DNA of 64,000 nucleotides. Source: Microbispora sp. ZYX-F-249 (lineage in GTDB: Bacteria > Actinomycetota > Actinomycetes > Streptosporangiales > Streptosporangiaceae). Of the stretch, positions 25,027 through 34,355 are shown piece after piece. The stretch lies in assembly GCF_039649665.1 (NCBI RefSeq), contig NZ_JBDJAW010000001.1, positions 372,001 through 436,000 of the forward strand. The letters are read 5' to 3'. Each line of letters opens with the position of its first letter. Positions within the stretch are counted from its first letter, which is position 1. The notes below the pieces were generated by a model. It was not told the DNA's origin and searched no databases. It saw nothing but the letters and a program-made list of their open reading frames with translations. The translations under genes were made by a program, and so were the position numbers.

Positions 25027-25770
25027 TCACATGCGGCGGGCCTCCAGCACGCGCTGGAGGAACGCCCGGGTGCGAGGGTGCTCCGGCGAGCTGAAGATCT
25101 GCTCGGGCGGACCGCTCTCCAGCAGCACGCCACCCTCCAGGAAGCACACGGTGTCGGCGATGTCCCGGGCGAAGCCCATCTCGTGAGTGGCCAGGATCAT
25201 CGTCATCCCGGTCTCCTTGAGCTCGCGGATCACGCCGAGCACCTCGGTGACCAGCGTGGGGTCGAGCGCGGAGGTGACCTCGTCGAGCAGGAGCAGGCGG
25301 GGGCCGGTCGCGACCGCGCGGATGACGGCCACCCGCTGCTGCTGACCACCGGACAGGCGGTCGGGATACTCCCCCGCCTTGTCGGCCAGCCCGAACCGGT
25401 CGAGCAGCTCCCGTGCCCGGGCCTCGGCCTCCTCCGGCCGCACGCCGTGCACCTTGCGCGGCGCGAGCGTGATGTTGTCGAGCACGGTCATGTGCGGGAA
25501 CAGGTTGTAGGCCTGGAACACCATCCCGATGCGGCGGCGGACGTCGTCCGCGTCGGTGCGGACGTCGGTGATCTCGGTGCCGTCGAGGTAGACGGCACCG
25601 TCGTCGATCGACTCCAGCAGGTTGACGCAGCGCAGCAGCGTCGACTTGCCCGAGCCGGAGGCTCCGATCAGGCAGACCACCTCGTGCGGCGCGACCTCCA
25701 GGTCAATGCCGCGCAGCACGCTCAGCCCGTGATAGTGCTTCCAGACGCCCTCGACCTTGAGCAGGCTCAT
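25027..25770 (-). CDS. Polar amino-acid ABC transporter ATPase
   Basis: 247 residues: Walker A GASGSGKST, Q-loop VFQAYNLFPHMTVLDN, signature LSGGQQQR, Walker B LLLLDEVTSALDP, switch His ATHEMGFARD. This is the GlnQ/HisP type. Its ATG overlaps the permease stop by four bases, making it the last gene of a three-gene uptake operon with permease and binding protein. It drives import by ATP hydrolysis on the cytoplasmic face. Confidence 0.94.
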   Translation of the reverse strand: MSLLKVEGVWKHYHGLSVLRGIDLEVAPHEVVCLIGASGSGKSTLLRCVNLLESIDDGAVYLDGTEITDVRTDADDVRRRIGMVFQAYNLFPHMTVLDNITLAPRKVHGVRPEEAEARARELLDRFGLADKAGEYPDRLSGGQQQRVAVIRAVATGPRLLLLDEVTSALDPTLVTEVLGVIRELKETGMTMILATHEMGFARDIADTVCFLEGGVLLESGPPEQIFSSPEHPRTRAFLQRVLEARRM

Positions 25771-26642
25771 GCCGTTCCGCCTCCCGTCTGGCGCCGGACG
25801 GCCCGGGCGGCGAGATGATCGGTGAACCGGGCCATCGGCACCGTCAGCGCGATGAACAGCAGCGCGGCCGCCAGATAGGGCGTGTAGTTGAAGTCGTATT
25901 GGGCATGGATCCCGGCCTGCCGCAGCGCCTCCAGTGGGCCGATCACGGAGACCAGAGCGGTGTCCTTCTGGAGCGAGACGAAGTCGTTGAGCAACGGCGG
26001 AACCACCCGGCGCACCGCCTGCGGCAGCACCACATAACGCAGGGTCTGCCCTTGTGTGAGCGCCAGCGACCGCGCCGCCGCCCGCTGGCTCGGGTGCACC
26101 GACTCGATCCCCGCACGGAATACCTCCGCGACGTACGCGCTGTAAGACAGCACCAGCGCGATGATGCCGAGCGTGACCGGGTCGCGCGGCGTGCCCTGCA
26201 GTTCGAGTGCCGGGATGCCGAACCCGACCAGGTAGATGAGCAGGATGGTCGGGATGCCGCGGAAGACGTCGGTGTAGAGCACGGCGAGCGCGCGCAGCGG
26301 GAAGAACACCGGCGCCCGCAGGCCGCGGACCAGCGCGACGAGGAGCCCCAGCACCAGGATGAACACCTCGGCGACGAGGAACATCTCGATGTTGAGCAGG
26401 AACCCGCGCAGCACGTCGGGCAGTGCCTTCGCGAACGCCTCGGGACTGAAGAAGGTCGCCTGCACCCGCGGCCAGCCGGGCGACTTGGTGATCACGACGA
26501 CCAGGGCGACCACCACGACGATCGTGGACGCGGTGGCGACCGAGACCGACCGCCGCCCGCGGGCGCGCAGCTCCGCCTCCCGGCGACGCTGCCGCTCGCT
26601 CTTCACCCACAAGGGCGAGCCGGCGGCCTCCCCCTCGGTCAC
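25767..26642 (-). CDS. Polar amino-acid ABC transporter permease
   Basis: 291 residues with one N-terminal and about five further membrane segments and the HisM-type EAA loop (YVAEVFRAGIESVHPSQRAAARSLAL). GTG 26642 overlaps the stop of the binding-protein gene (GTGA), so I prefer it to an in-frame start 12 codons upstream. A single permease in the operon implies a homodimeric pore. Confidence 0.92.
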   Translation of the reverse strand: MTEGEAAGSPLWVKSERQRRREAELRARGRRSVSVATASTIVVVVALVVVITKSPGWPRVQATFFSPEAFAKALPDVLRGFLLNIEMFLVAEVFILVLGLLVALVRGLRAPVFFPLRALAVLYTDVFRGIPTILLIYLVGFGIPALELQGTPRDPVTLGIIALVLSYSAYVAEVFRAGIESVHPSQRAAARSLALTQGQTLRYVVLPQAVRRVVPPLLNDFVSLQKDTALVSVIGPLEALRQAGIHAQYDFNYTPYLAAALLFIALTVPMARFTDHLAARAVRRQTGGGTA

Positions 26643-27520
26643 TTCAGCTCCGGCGCGCCCGCGGCGGCGGTCAGCCACTGGCTTTCGATCTGCGCGAGGT
26701 GACCGGACGACTTCAGCTCACCGAGCGCCTTGTCCACGCAGCTCACCAGCGGGCTGCCCTTCTGGAACAGCAGGCCGAACTCCTCGGGCTGCCCGCCGTT
26801 CGCGGCGAACTGGCCCACGATTTTCGAGCCCTCCACCTGGGCGGCGGTGACGTAGAAGGCGGTCGGCAGGTCGACGACGATGGCGTCGATCTGCTTGTTC
26901 TTCAGCGCGTTGACCGCGTCGACCTGCTGGTTGAACACGCTCGGGTCCTTGGCGGGCTGGATGACCGACCGCACCGCCTCCAGCGCGGTGGTGCCGGCCT
27001 GCACGCCGATCTTGGCGTCCTTGAGCTCGGCGAGGCTCGTGGCGGAGGCGAACTTCGTGCCGCCGAGGGCCACCACGCTCTGCTTGACCGTGTAGTAGCC
27101 CTGACTGAAGTCGACGGCCTTGGCCCGGCTGGGGGTGATGGAGACCTGGTTGACGTCGAAGTCGAACTGCTTGGGCCCTGGGGCGAACGACGAGTCGAAC
27201 GGCACGACCGTCCAGGCGACCTCGTCCTTGGTGAAGCCCATCTTCTCGGCCACCGCGTAGGCGACCGCGCTCTCGAAGCCCTGCCCGTTGGCGGGATCGT
27301 CATCCTTGAACCACGGCTCGTACGCCGGCTTGTCGGTGCCGATCGTGAGCTTGCCCGGGGTGGTGAGCTTCAGGCTCTCCTTGGCGCACGCGTTCGCGGC
27401 CGCGGATCCGGCCGGGCTCGCGGCGCCGCTCGCGGTGGTGGAGGTGTCGTTCGCCGGTGCGCAGGCGGCGGCCGCCAGCACAAGGGCGCCGGACGCCAGC
27501 AGGAGAGTAGGACGGCGCAT
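26639..27520 (-). CDS. Amino-acid ABC transporter substrate-binding lipoprotein
   Basis: 293 residues. Lipoprotein signal peptide with lipobox LAAAAC, a Ser/Thr/Ala-rich tether, then a family-3 periplasmic-binding fold (LTIGTDKPAYEPWF, GFESAVAYAVAEKMGF, ITPSRAKAVDFSQGYYTVKQSVV, IGVQAGTTALEAV). I chose ATG 27520 because GGAGG lies seven bases upstream; the ATG at 27532 lacks a ribosome site. It should deliver a polar amino acid to the downstream permease. The family does not reveal which one. Confidence 0.92.
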   Translation of the reverse strand: MRRPTLLLASGALVLAAAACAPANDTSTTASGAASPAGSAAANACAKESLKLTTPGKLTIGTDKPAYEPWFKDDDPANGQGFESAVAYAVAEKMGFTKDEVAWTVVPFDSSFAPGPKQFDFDVNQVSITPSRAKAVDFSQGYYTVKQSVVALGGTKFASATSLAELKDAKIGVQAGTTALEAVRSVIQPAKDPSVFNQQVDAVNALKNKQIDAIVVDLPTAFYVTAAQVEGSKIVGQFAANGGQPEEFGLLFQKGSPLVSCVDKALGELKSSGHLAQIESQWLTAAAGAPELK

Positions 27521-27638
27521 CACAGCCTCCATCGGGGGGACTTACCACGAAATCCGCTGAATCGGACGGCAAGATACTAGCGTTCCGTATAACCCTTGTT
27601 TACCTGAGGGGAATCTCCCCCGCCTCGGCGGAACCGCG

Positions 27639-27672
27639 AAGGGCCCCTCTCCGACGTGCGGAGAAGGGCCCT
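27639..27672 (-). terminator. Terminator of the rpsF-ssb-rpsR-rplI operon
   Basis: AGGGCCC(C)TCTCCG and CGGAGAAGGGCCCT form a 14-base stem with one mismatch and a short ACGTG loop, 20 bases after the rplI stop. Confidence 0.8.
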
Positions 27673-27691
27673 CGACGGACTGCTGCGGGTG

Positions 27692-28138
27692 TCAGCCCGC
27701 GACCACCTCGACATCGAGGGTGGCGGCGACCTCCGGGTGCAGCCGGACGCTCACCTTGTGGGTGCCGACGCTCTTGATCGCGTTACCGATCTCGATGCGA
27801 CGGCGGTCGAGCTGCGGACCGCCGGCGGCCTTGACGGCCTCGGCGATGTCGCCGGTCGTGATCGAGCCGAACAGCCGGCCCGACTCGCCCGCGCGGGTCT
27901 TGAGCCGCACCTTGAGGGCGCCGAGCTGGCCGGCGACCTCCTTGGCGGAGCCCAGGTCACGGATCTCGCGGGCGGCACGCGCCTTCTTCAGCGAGGCGAC
28001 CTGCGACTCGGCGCCGCGGGTCCACCGGATGGCGAAGCCACGGGGAATGAGGTAGTTGCGGCCGTAGCCGTCCTTGACCTCGACGATGTCGCCGGGGGCG
28101 CCGAGGCCGGAGACCTCAGTGGTGAGGATGAGCTTCAT
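27692..28138 (-). CDS. rplI: 50S ribosomal protein L9
   Basis: 148 residues, full length. The N-terminal domain starts [34 protein letters not shown]-like, the L9 signature; a long connecting helix and the C-terminal rRNA-binding domain follow. Last gene of the rpsF-ssb-rpsR-rplI operon, ahead of a terminator hairpin. Confidence 0.97.
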   Translation of the reverse strand: MKLILTTEVSGLGAPGDIVEVKDGYGRNYLIPRGFAIRWTRGAESQVASLKKARAAREIRDLGSAKEVAGQLGALKVRLKTRAGESGRLFGSITTGDIAEAVKAAGGPQLDRRRIEIGNAIKSVGTHKVSVRLHPEVAATLDVEVVAG

Positions 28139-28156
28139 TGTCCTGAGTCTCCTTTC

Positions 28157-28393
28157 TCAGCGCGCGGTGCTCGTGTACGGCAGCAGGGCCATCTCACGGG
28201 CGTTCTTGATAGCGGTCGCCACGTCGCGCTGGTGCTGGGTGCAGTTGCCCGTCACCCGGCGGGCACGGATCTTGCCGCGGTCGGAGATGAACTTCCGCAG
28301 CAGCCCCGTGTCCTTGTAGTCGACGTAGGAGATCTTGTCGTGGCAGAAAAGGCAAACCTTCTTCTTTGGCTTGCGAATCGCCGGCTTCGCCAT
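28157..28393 (-). CDS. rpsR: 30S ribosomal protein S18
   Basis: 78 residues. [21 protein letters not shown] contains a Cys pair (CxxC), indicating the zinc-using (C+) form; many actinobacteria also carry a zinc-free copy elsewhere. The core [19 protein letters not shown] is diagnostic. ATG 28393 has GAGGAG in front. Third gene of the operon. Confidence 0.96.
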   Translation of the reverse strand: MAKPAIRKPKKKVCLFCHDKISYVDYKDTGLLRKFISDRGKIRARRVTGNCTQHQRDVATAIKNAREMALLPYTSTAR

Positions 28394-28477
28394 CGTGGTG
28401 CTCCTCTCAGAGCCCCGCATGAAGCGGGAATGGTCGCTCGGTTGTGTTTACAGTGGTTGGGACCGGAAGGGCCCGAC

Positions 28478-29017
28478 CTAGAAGGGCGGCTCGTCGCTGA
28501 AGTCGCCGCCGAAGCCGCCACCGCCCTGCGGGCCGCCGCCGAAGCCGCCGCCACCGCCGCCGCCGAAGCCCCCCTGGGGAGCGGGCGCCGCGGTCGCCCA
28601 CGGGTCGTTCGCCGGGCCGCCGAAGCCGCCGCCACCACCACCGCCCTGGCGCGTGGTCTTGTTGACCTTCGCCGTGGCGTTGCGGAGCGAGGGGCCGACC
28701 TCGTCGACCTCGACCTCGTAGACCGTGCGCTTCTCGCCTTCCTTGGTCTCGTACGACCGTTGGCGCAGCCGTCCCTGCACGATCACCCGCATGCCGCGCT
28801 GGAGGCTCTCGGCGACGTTCTCCGCCGCCTGCCGCCAGACGTTGCAGGTGAGGAACAGGCCCTCGCCGTCCTTCCACTCGTTGGTCTGCCTGTCGAGGAA
28901 CCGCGGAGTGGACGCGATGCGGAACCGGGCCACGGCCTGCCCCGTGGGGGTGAAGCGCAGCTCCGGGTCGTCGACAAGGTTGCCGACGATGGTGATCTGT
29001 GTGTCGCCTGCTGCCAT
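28478..29017 (-). CDS. ssb: Single-stranded DNA-binding protein
   Basis: 179 residues: OB-fold domain (residues 1-115, [19 protein letters not shown] start), a glycine-rich flexible linker (about 120-170), and the acidic tip DEPPF that docks replication and repair partners. The operon position between S6 and S18 genes marks it as the essential SSB. Confidence 0.97.
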   Translation of the reverse strand: MAAGDTQITIVGNLVDDPELRFTPTGQAVARFRIASTPRFLDRQTNEWKDGEGLFLTCNVWRQAAENVAESLQRGMRVIVQGRLRQRSYETKEGEKRTVYEVEVDEVGPSLRNATAKVNKTTRQGGGGGGGFGGPANDPWATAAPAPQGGFGGGGGGGFGGGPQGGGGFGGDFSDEPPF

Positions 29018-29119
29018 CGGTCGCTTTCGCCTTCCTATCCCGTCAGCTGAGCCGTCAAGGGCTCAGAGTACGGCCCGGGCCCGACAAACCGCCGGGCTTC
29101 GGGGTTGTGCCAGTTGAGC

Positions 29120-29410
29120 TCAGTGAAGCTCGGGGCGGATGACCTTGGTGCGGAGGATGCCCTCGTTCAGGTTGAGCTGGCGGTCCAGCTCCTTCACGGT
29201 GGCGGGCTCGGCGGTCAGGTCGACCACGGCGTAGATGCCCTCGGACTTCTTCGCGATGTCGTAGGACAGGCGGCGACGGCCCCAGACGTCGACCTTCTCC
29301 ACGGTGCCGCCGTCGTTGCGGACGACACTGAGGAACTGGTCGAGCGACGGCTGCACGGTGCGCTCGTCGAGGGACGGGTCGAGAATGACCATCATCTCGT
29401 AGCGACGCAT
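29120..29410 (-). CDS. rpsF: 30S ribosomal protein S6
   Basis: 96 residues, full length: [19 protein letters not shown] start and [22 protein letters not shown] core. S6 binds S18 on the platform of the 30S subunit. First gene of the operon; the promoter should lie in 29411-29590. Confidence 0.97.
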   Translation of the reverse strand: MRRYEMMVILDPSLDERTVQPSLDQFLSVVRNDGGTVEKVDVWGRRRLSYDIAKKSEGIYAVVDLTAEPATVKELDRQLNLNEGILRTKVIRPELH

Positions 29411-29591
29411 GAGTGATCCAACCTCCTCTGGACTCTTGCGGTCACGACGCCTTGCCGTGACAGGAGGACCCTGCGCTTCGGCCGGGCGGCGATGCCCCCG
29501 GCCCTTATCAGACGCAGTCGAATAAGGCTACCAGCCCCTTGGCCTCACCCGTTCCGAAGAGCGAAACTGGAGGTCGGAGAGGGGGTAGGCG

Positions 29592-29924
29592 ATGCCAGAC
29601 GCCGTCGGCCGGAAAAGAGGGCACCCCGTCCACCTCACGTTGAACACGGACGGCAGGCCGCACCCGGCGGAGAACGCGATGACGATCGCGACGCTGGTGT
29701 GCGGCCTGGTGGCGTTCGTCACGGGCTTCATCGTGACGGCCCACATGATCGCGTCATGGGTGGGCGCGATCGGGTTCTGGGGCGGGCTGTACGCCCAGTT
29801 CGTCTCGTCGACCACGAGACAGCGCGCGCTGATCATCGTGGGAGTCGTGGGGTCGTTCGTCGGCGCCGCGCTGGGGATTGCGCACGGCGGCTTCTTCCCC
29901 CGCGGGTTCTCACTGCGCGGCTGA
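29592..29924 (+). CDS. Small membrane protein next to rpsF
   Basis: 110 residues: a polar N-terminus of about 28 residues and three hydrophobic segments (MTIATLVCGLVAFVTGFIV, MIASWVGAIGFWGGLYA, ALIIVGVVGSFVGAALGI). It is divergent from rpsF and convergent with the 58-residue gene at 29936. A G-rich stretch (GGAGAGGGGG) precedes the ATG. The shape resembles actinobacterial proteins of unknown function; no function can be assigned. Confidence 0.7.
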   Translation: MPDAVGRKRGHPVHLTLNTDGRPHPAENAMTIATLVCGLVAFVTGFIVTAHMIASWVGAIGFWGGLYAQFVSSTTRQRALIIVGVVGSFVGAALGIAHGGFFPRGFSLRG

Positions 29925-29935
29925 GAAGCGGCGGC

Positions 29936-30112
29936 TCAGCCGCCGATGTGCAGGTCGACGCCGAGCAGCACGAGGAACCACAGGAAGACCGCGATCAGGG
30001 CCTGGGCGACCTGCTTGAGGAGAGTGGGGGTGATGTAGTCGTGGAGCCAGGCCACGTAGAGCCCGACGAGGATGTAGATGAGGAGGATGAAGCTGCCTAA
30101 GCGATATCTCAT
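29936..30112 (-). CDS. 58-residue membrane protein
   Basis: Two hydrophobic segments (FILLIYILVGLYVAWL and ALIAVFLWFLVLLGVDL) joined by a short polar loop. ATG 30112 has AAGGAG seven bases upstream, which supports a real gene despite its size. No family recognised. Confidence 0.7.
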   Translation of the reverse strand: MRYRLGSFILLIYILVGLYVAWLHDYITPTLLKQVAQALIAVFLWFLVLLGVDLHIGG

Positions 30113-30297
30113 GCTCGTCTCCTTGAGGACGAAGTAGTATCGCGCGCGGGTTCTGGGGGCGCGTGACACGCGACTGCCCTGATTCGCGCCTCTGAAACAG
30201 CGCGCCCTCTTGAAACGCTCTTGGAGAGCGCCTAGAGTTCGCCCTTCGCGTCGGCGGCCCCCTTTCTCATCCAGGCAAGCAGTGTTGGAGGAACGGC

Positions 30298-31089
30298 ATG
30301 GACAGCCACATCGGCGCCCGCCCGCGGATCGGGGCCCACGTCGACCAGGACGACCCGCTCGCGCACGCGGCCGCCCGCGACGCCGACGTGGTGCAGTTCT
30401 TCCTCGGCGACCCCCAGGGGTGGAAGAGCCCGGCGACGCCCGCCACCGCCGACGCCCTGCGCGCGTCGGACGTGGACGTCTACGTGCACGCGCCGTACGT
30501 CATCAACGTGGCCACGGCCAACAACCGCATCCGCATTCCGAGCCGCAAGCTGCTCGACGCGCACCTCAAGGCGGCGGCGGCCATCGGCGCCAAGGGCCTG
30601 ATCGTCCACGGCGGGCACGTCAACGCCGGCGACGACCCCCAGACCGGCTTCGACAACTGGCGCAAGGTCTTCGAGCGCACCGAGTGCCCGATCCCGGTGC
30701 TGATCGAGAACACGGCCGGCGGCGGCAACGCGATGGCGCGCAAGCTGGAGCGCATCGCCCGGCTGTGGGACGCCGTGACGGCCGGCGCCCCCGACCCTTC
30801 GGTGGTCGGCTTCTGCCTGGACACCTGCCACTTCCACGCGGGCGGCGAGGAGCTCGCCGGGCTCGTGGAGCGGGTGAAGGCGATCACCGGCCGCATCGAC
30901 CTCATCCACTGCAACGACTCGCGGGACGCCTTCGACTCCGGCGCCGACCGGCACGCCAACCTCGGCAGCGGGCAGATCGACCCCGAGTTGATCCTGGAGG
31001 TCTGCCGGACGGCCGGGGCGCCGATCGTGGTCGAGACGCCGTTCGAGGGCCAGGCCGACGACATCGCGTACCTGCGCAAGCACCTGTAG
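30298..31089 (+). CDS. nfo: Deoxyribonuclease IV (AP endonuclease, Nfo/EndoIV family)
   Basis: 263 residues, TIM barrel. Zinc-ligand and signature motifs appear in order: VYVHAPYVINVA, GLIVHGGH, VLIENTAGGG, FCLDTCHFHAGG, IHCNDSRDAFDSGADRHANLGSGQID and VVETPF. The enzyme cuts at abasic sites in base-excision repair. GGAGGA precedes the ATG. It is slightly short but has the full motif set. Confidence 0.93.
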   Translation: MDSHIGARPRIGAHVDQDDPLAHAAARDADVVQFFLGDPQGWKSPATPATADALRASDVDVYVHAPYVINVATANNRIRIPSRKLLDAHLKAAAAIGAKGLIVHGGHVNAGDDPQTGFDNWRKVFERTECPIPVLIENTAGGGNAMARKLERIARLWDAVTAGAPDPSVVGFCLDTCHFHAGGEELAGLVERVKAITGRIDLIHCNDSRDAFDSGADRHANLGSGQIDPELILEVCRTAGAPIVVETPFEGQADDIAYLRKHL

Positions 31090-31094
31090 ACGAC

Positions 31095-31114
31095 CGTCCA
31101 CAGCCTGTGGACAA
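31095..31114. promoter_or_regulatory. Palindromic DnaA-box-like pair
   Basis: GTCCACAG-C-CTGTGGAC is a perfect 17-base palindrome ending in a full DnaA box (TGTGGACAA at 31106-31114) between two convergent genes. The loop is too short for a conventional terminator. Confidence 0.4.
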
Positions 31115-31132
31115 CTCTGCGGATTGAGAACC

Positions 31133-32383
31133 TCAGGCAGTGGGTACCGCTGCCTGAAGGCTCCACTCGCCCCGTACCCGTCGGGGCCTGCGCGTGGCGC
31201 GCCACAGCTGCACGTACGACGTGACCGCCGCGGCCAGGACGACGAGGTTGCGCACGACCAGCACGAGCGTCCCCGGCAGGGAGCCCGTCCAGCTGTAGTC
31301 CAGCTCCATCCAGGGGTACATGACCCCCGTCAGCAGCGCCGCGACCAGGACGAGCAGGGCGGCGGGCCGCTGCGTCGGGCCGCGCCGGTCGCGCCGCACC
31401 GACAGGATGACGGCGGCGACGCCGACCACCCACACGAGATACTGCGGCGACAGCACGCGGCTGGTGGCGACCAGGAAGAGCACGGTGGTGAGCGCGGCGT
31501 CGTGATACGACCGCGGGCTCGGGGCCGCGCGCAGCCACCACACACCGATCAGCGCCAGCGCCACCGGGGTGGCGGCCAGGCTCACCAGCGCCGCGGCGTG
31601 CGCGCCGGGGCCCACGACCTCCATCGCGCCGTGCTGGTAGGTGGTGTAGCCGTCCCACCAGCCGAGGGCCCGGGCGAGCGCGAACGGCGTGGCGGCCAGC
31701 GATTCGATCTGCAGGCCCCGCTCCTCCTGCGCGGTCAGGAAGTCCAGCGCGTGCGGCACGAGCAGGGCGGTCACCCCGCATCCCGCCACGGCGACGGCGA
31801 GCGTGAGCCCGGACGCGGTCAGCAGCTCGCGCCAGCGCCGCAGGCCGGCGAGCAGCGCGACCGGCCACGCCTTCACCAGGAGCCCGACGCCGATGAGCGA
31901 CCCGCGCACCGCCGGGCCGGCCGACGTCGTCAGCGCCAGCACCGCCACGAGCGTGACCATGAGGTCGTACCGGGCGAGGAGCACCGGGCCGAGCAGGGCC
32001 GCGCCGACGGTCCACGCCCACGGACCCGTACGGCCGCCGCCGCGGCGCGGGCCGAAGGATCGCGAGGCGGAGAACCGCCACAGCAGGAGCAGGACCGCGA
32101 GGTCGCACAGCAGCGCCAGCAGGGAGAAGGCGACGTGGTAGTCCAGCGGCACCAGGCGGGGGGCGAGCAGCGGCAGCGCCGCGAACGGCGGATACTGCCA
32201 CTTCTCGTCCCCCGCCGGGAACTCTCCCTCGGCCAGGATGCCGGACCAGTCGCGGTAGAGCGTGACGTCGTTGGTGAAGGCCTCGCCGTGCCCTGTGGGG
32301 ATGGTCTGGGTCGCGACGAGGAGGAGCGCCCCCCGGGTCGCCGCCCAGACAAGCAGCAGGAGCCATGGCGGCCTCCGGCGCAT
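31133..32383 (-). CDS. GT87-family glycosyltransferase (polyprenol-phosphate-mannose type)
   Basis: 416 residues, about ten membrane segments, with the acidic motif NDVTLYRDW in the first external loop, as in GT-C fold mannosyltransferases (DUF2029/GT87). ATG 32383 has GGGGGAG about seven bases upstream; an upstream GTG at 32407 is possible. Members build lipomannan or related glycans from polyprenyl-phosphate-mannose. It is followed on the same strand direction by, and downstream of, the GT87 gene at 32497. Confidence 0.85.
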   Translation of the reverse strand: MRRRPPWLLLLVWAATRGALLLVATQTIPTGHGEAFTNDVTLYRDWSGILAEGEFPAGDEKWQYPPFAALPLLAPRLVPLDYHVAFSLLALLCDLAVLLLLWRFSASRSFGPRRGGGRTGPWAWTVGAALLGPVLLARYDLMVTLVAVLALTTSAGPAVRGSLIGVGLLVKAWPVALLAGLRRWRELLTASGLTLAVAVAGCGVTALLVPHALDFLTAQEERGLQIESLAATPFALARALGWWDGYTTYQHGAMEVVGPGAHAAALVSLAATPVALALIGVWWLRAAPSPRSYHDAALTTVLFLVATSRVLSPQYLVWVVGVAAVILSVRRDRRGPTQRPAALLVLVAALLTGVMYPWMELDYSWTGSLPGTLVLVVRNLVVLAAAVTSYVQLWRATRRPRRVRGEWSLQAAVPTA

Positions 32384-32496
32384 CGCCGTCTCCCCCGTTC
32401 GTCGCACGCACTCTCACGCGACGTTACGCGACGCCCCGGCTCGGACGGCTCCCGCCCGCCGCGACGGCCGCCAAATCCGATGTAAGTTTCAGGCCC

Positions 32497-33861
32497 TCAC
32501 ACCGTCTCCGGCTGCTGCCGCGCGCCCCGCGCGAGGAGCGAACGGCGCAGGACGAGGCGGTCCTCGGCGCCGTCGAAGACCCCGCCCGACGGGTCGTCGG
32601 CGTCCGCCTGGCGTACGACGTCGTGCTCGGGCCGCAGGATGTCGCGGACGACGAGCGCCATGAGGATGACGATGGTGAGCGCGCGGGCCCAGACCGACAG
32701 GAAGTACGAATCGTCGCCGATGCCGAGGGCGGGCTCGCCGGTCTGGGTGACCAGGTAGAGCCAGATCGAGAAGAAGTACCAGCACTCGGCGACCTGCCAG
32801 GCGGCCAGCGCGCCCCACCTGGGCCTGGCCAGCACCGCGAACGGCACCAGCCACAGGACGTACTGCGGCGACCACACCTTGTTGGTGATCATGAAGGCGG
32901 CCAGGGCGAGGAAACACAGCTGCATCAGGCGCGGCCGGCGCGGCGCGGCGAGCGCCAGCACGGCGACGCCCAGCAGCAGCACCGCCAGCGCGGCCATGGC
33001 CATGATGTTCAGCTTCTCCGGGTCGCCGAGAAAGGCCAGGAAGCCGGGCCTTTCCATGCCGAACCACTGGGTCTTCTGGAAGAAGAACCACAGCCCGCCC
33101 CAGTCGGCGCCGCGCTCACTGCTGAAGGCGTAGAACCGCTTCCAGCCCTCGAAGTTGACCAGCATGATCGGCACGTTCACCAGCAGCCACGTCACCGCCG
33201 CCGCGGCCGCCGTCTTCAGGAACGGCACCCACTTGGCCGTACGCACCGTGAGCAGGAACAACGCGCCGAAGAACATGAGCGGGTAGAACTTCGTGGCCAC
33301 GGCGAGCGCCAGCAGCACGCCGGCGAGCCACGGCCGATCCTTGGCCCAGGCCAGCAGGCCGCCGAGCGCCAGAGCCCCCGCGGCCAGGTCCCAGTTGATG
33401 TACGCGGTGAGGATGACGGCCGGGCCGACGGCGTACCAGAGGGCGTCCCAGCGGCGGGCCGGGCCGGCCAGCGCGGCCGTCAGCAGCACGCCCACGACCA
33501 GCGAGATTCCCATCAGGATCACGGTGACGTCGTAGAACACGATCCCGTCGCCGCCCGCGAGCCGGCGGGCGAGCTCCATGATCCCGCCGATGCCGACCGG
33601 GTACTCGACGGGGTAGTCGACGTAGGGAATCTTGCCCTCGTTGAGCTTTTCCGCCCAGAACAGCGGATAGATGTCGGTGTAGCAGAAGTGGGTGAACTGC
33701 CCGACACCGCCGTTCCAGGCCCCGCCGAACCGGCAGGGGTACTTCCACAGGTACGCGAGAACCGCGCCGAGCCCCGCGAGAAGCCCGAGAGGCAGGTACG
33801 GCACCGCCCGCGCGGCGACCCCGGGCAGCGGGGCGGAGTCGTTCGTGGTCCGGGTCGTCAT
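32497..33861 (-). CDS. GT87-family glycosyltransferase near PBP (Rv0051-like position)
   Basis: 454 residues, about ten membrane segments, with FCYTDIYPLFWAEKLNEGKIPY-type first loop (acidic residue DI) and VDYPVEYPVG, the DUF2029/GT87 pattern. It occupies the conserved place between the PBP and rpsF genes, as Rv0051 does in M. tuberculosis. ATG 33861 is preferred because the 29 residues upstream look non-membrane and unconserved in type. Substrate unknown. Confidence 0.88.
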   Translation of the reverse strand: MTTRTTNDSAPLPGVAARAVPYLPLGLLAGLGAVLAYLWKYPCRFGGAWNGGVGQFTHFCYTDIYPLFWAEKLNEGKIPYVDYPVEYPVGIGGIMELARRLAGGDGIVFYDVTVILMGISLVVGVLLTAALAGPARRWDALWYAVGPAVILTAYINWDLAAGALALGGLLAWAKDRPWLAGVLLALAVATKFYPLMFFGALFLLTVRTAKWVPFLKTAAAAAVTWLLVNVPIMLVNFEGWKRFYAFSSERGADWGGLWFFFQKTQWFGMERPGFLAFLGDPEKLNIMAMAALAVLLLGVAVLALAAPRRPRLMQLCFLALAAFMITNKVWSPQYVLWLVPFAVLARPRWGALAAWQVAECWYFFSIWLYLVTQTGEPALGIGDDSYFLSVWARALTIVILMALVVRDILRPEHDVVRQADADDPSGGVFDGAEDRLVLRRSLLARGARQQPETV

Positions 33862-34022
33862 GCTCGGTATTGCACCATCCAACGCCTCCGATTGGCGACT
33901 CCGCGCATGGAGCCGCGCATGGAAGGGACCCGCGGCGGGAGCTACCATCCCGATCCGGAAACCGGTCCGTTCGTCGGAGGGCGGCAGCGGACATCGGCGC
34001 GGTTGGCGTGTCGAGGACGCGA

Positions 34023-34054
34023 ACGGCCCGCCTCCCGAGACGGAGACGGGCCGT
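34023..34054. terminator. Hairpin terminator after the small secreted protein gene
   Basis: ACGGCCCG + CTCC pairs with GGAG + CGGGCCGT with single unpaired bases on each side. It lies about 50 bases after the stop of the minus-strand gene at 34107. Confidence 0.7.
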
Positions 34055-34106
34055 CTGGTAAGCGGTCAGATCCTGATGCGGATGCGGACCGCTTCAGGTC
34101 TGTCGG

Positions 34107-34355
34107 CTACTGCCAGGTCAACAGGTACCAACGGCCCTTCGGTCCCTCCGGACAGGCCCAAGTGTCGAGGTCATACAAGTACAGAGCCGCTGTCTCGCAC
34201 ATGGACCAGCTCGAGTAGGGGCCGCTGTGCGTTACCCACCCTGCGGCAACTGCGGGGGCAGCGGCCTGGGTTGTGGTTGCCTCCGCCGTGGCGGGGAGAG
34301 CGAAGGCGGCGGCAGCGACAGCCGTGCCAATGGCCAAGCGCTTGAGAGTGAACAA
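34107..34355 (-). CDS. Small secreted protein with one Cys pair
   Basis: 82 residues: a signal peptide (FTLKRLAIGTAVAAAAFALPATAEA), then a mature part of about 50 residues ending GPYSSWSMCETAALYLYDL-x-TWACPEGPKGRWYLLTW, with two Cys that can form one disulfide and many aromatic residues. The first codon is TTG (34355) with AGGG nearby. It is flanked by a terminator downstream and a long, relatively AT-rich upstream region with an inverted repeat. I do not recognise the family; short secreted Trp/Tyr-rich actinomycete proteins include protease inhibitors and envelope factors, but no function is claimed. Confidence 0.75.
   Translation of the reverse strand: MFTLKRLAIGTAVAAAAFALPATAEATTTQAAAPAVAAGWVTHSGPYSSWSMCETAALYLYDLDTWACPEGPKGRWYLLTWQ

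Noticed and set aside
28500-28660. GGC-rich repeats as a separate repeat element
   Set aside because: They are the coding sequence of the glycine-rich SSB linker, normal for actinobacterial SSB.
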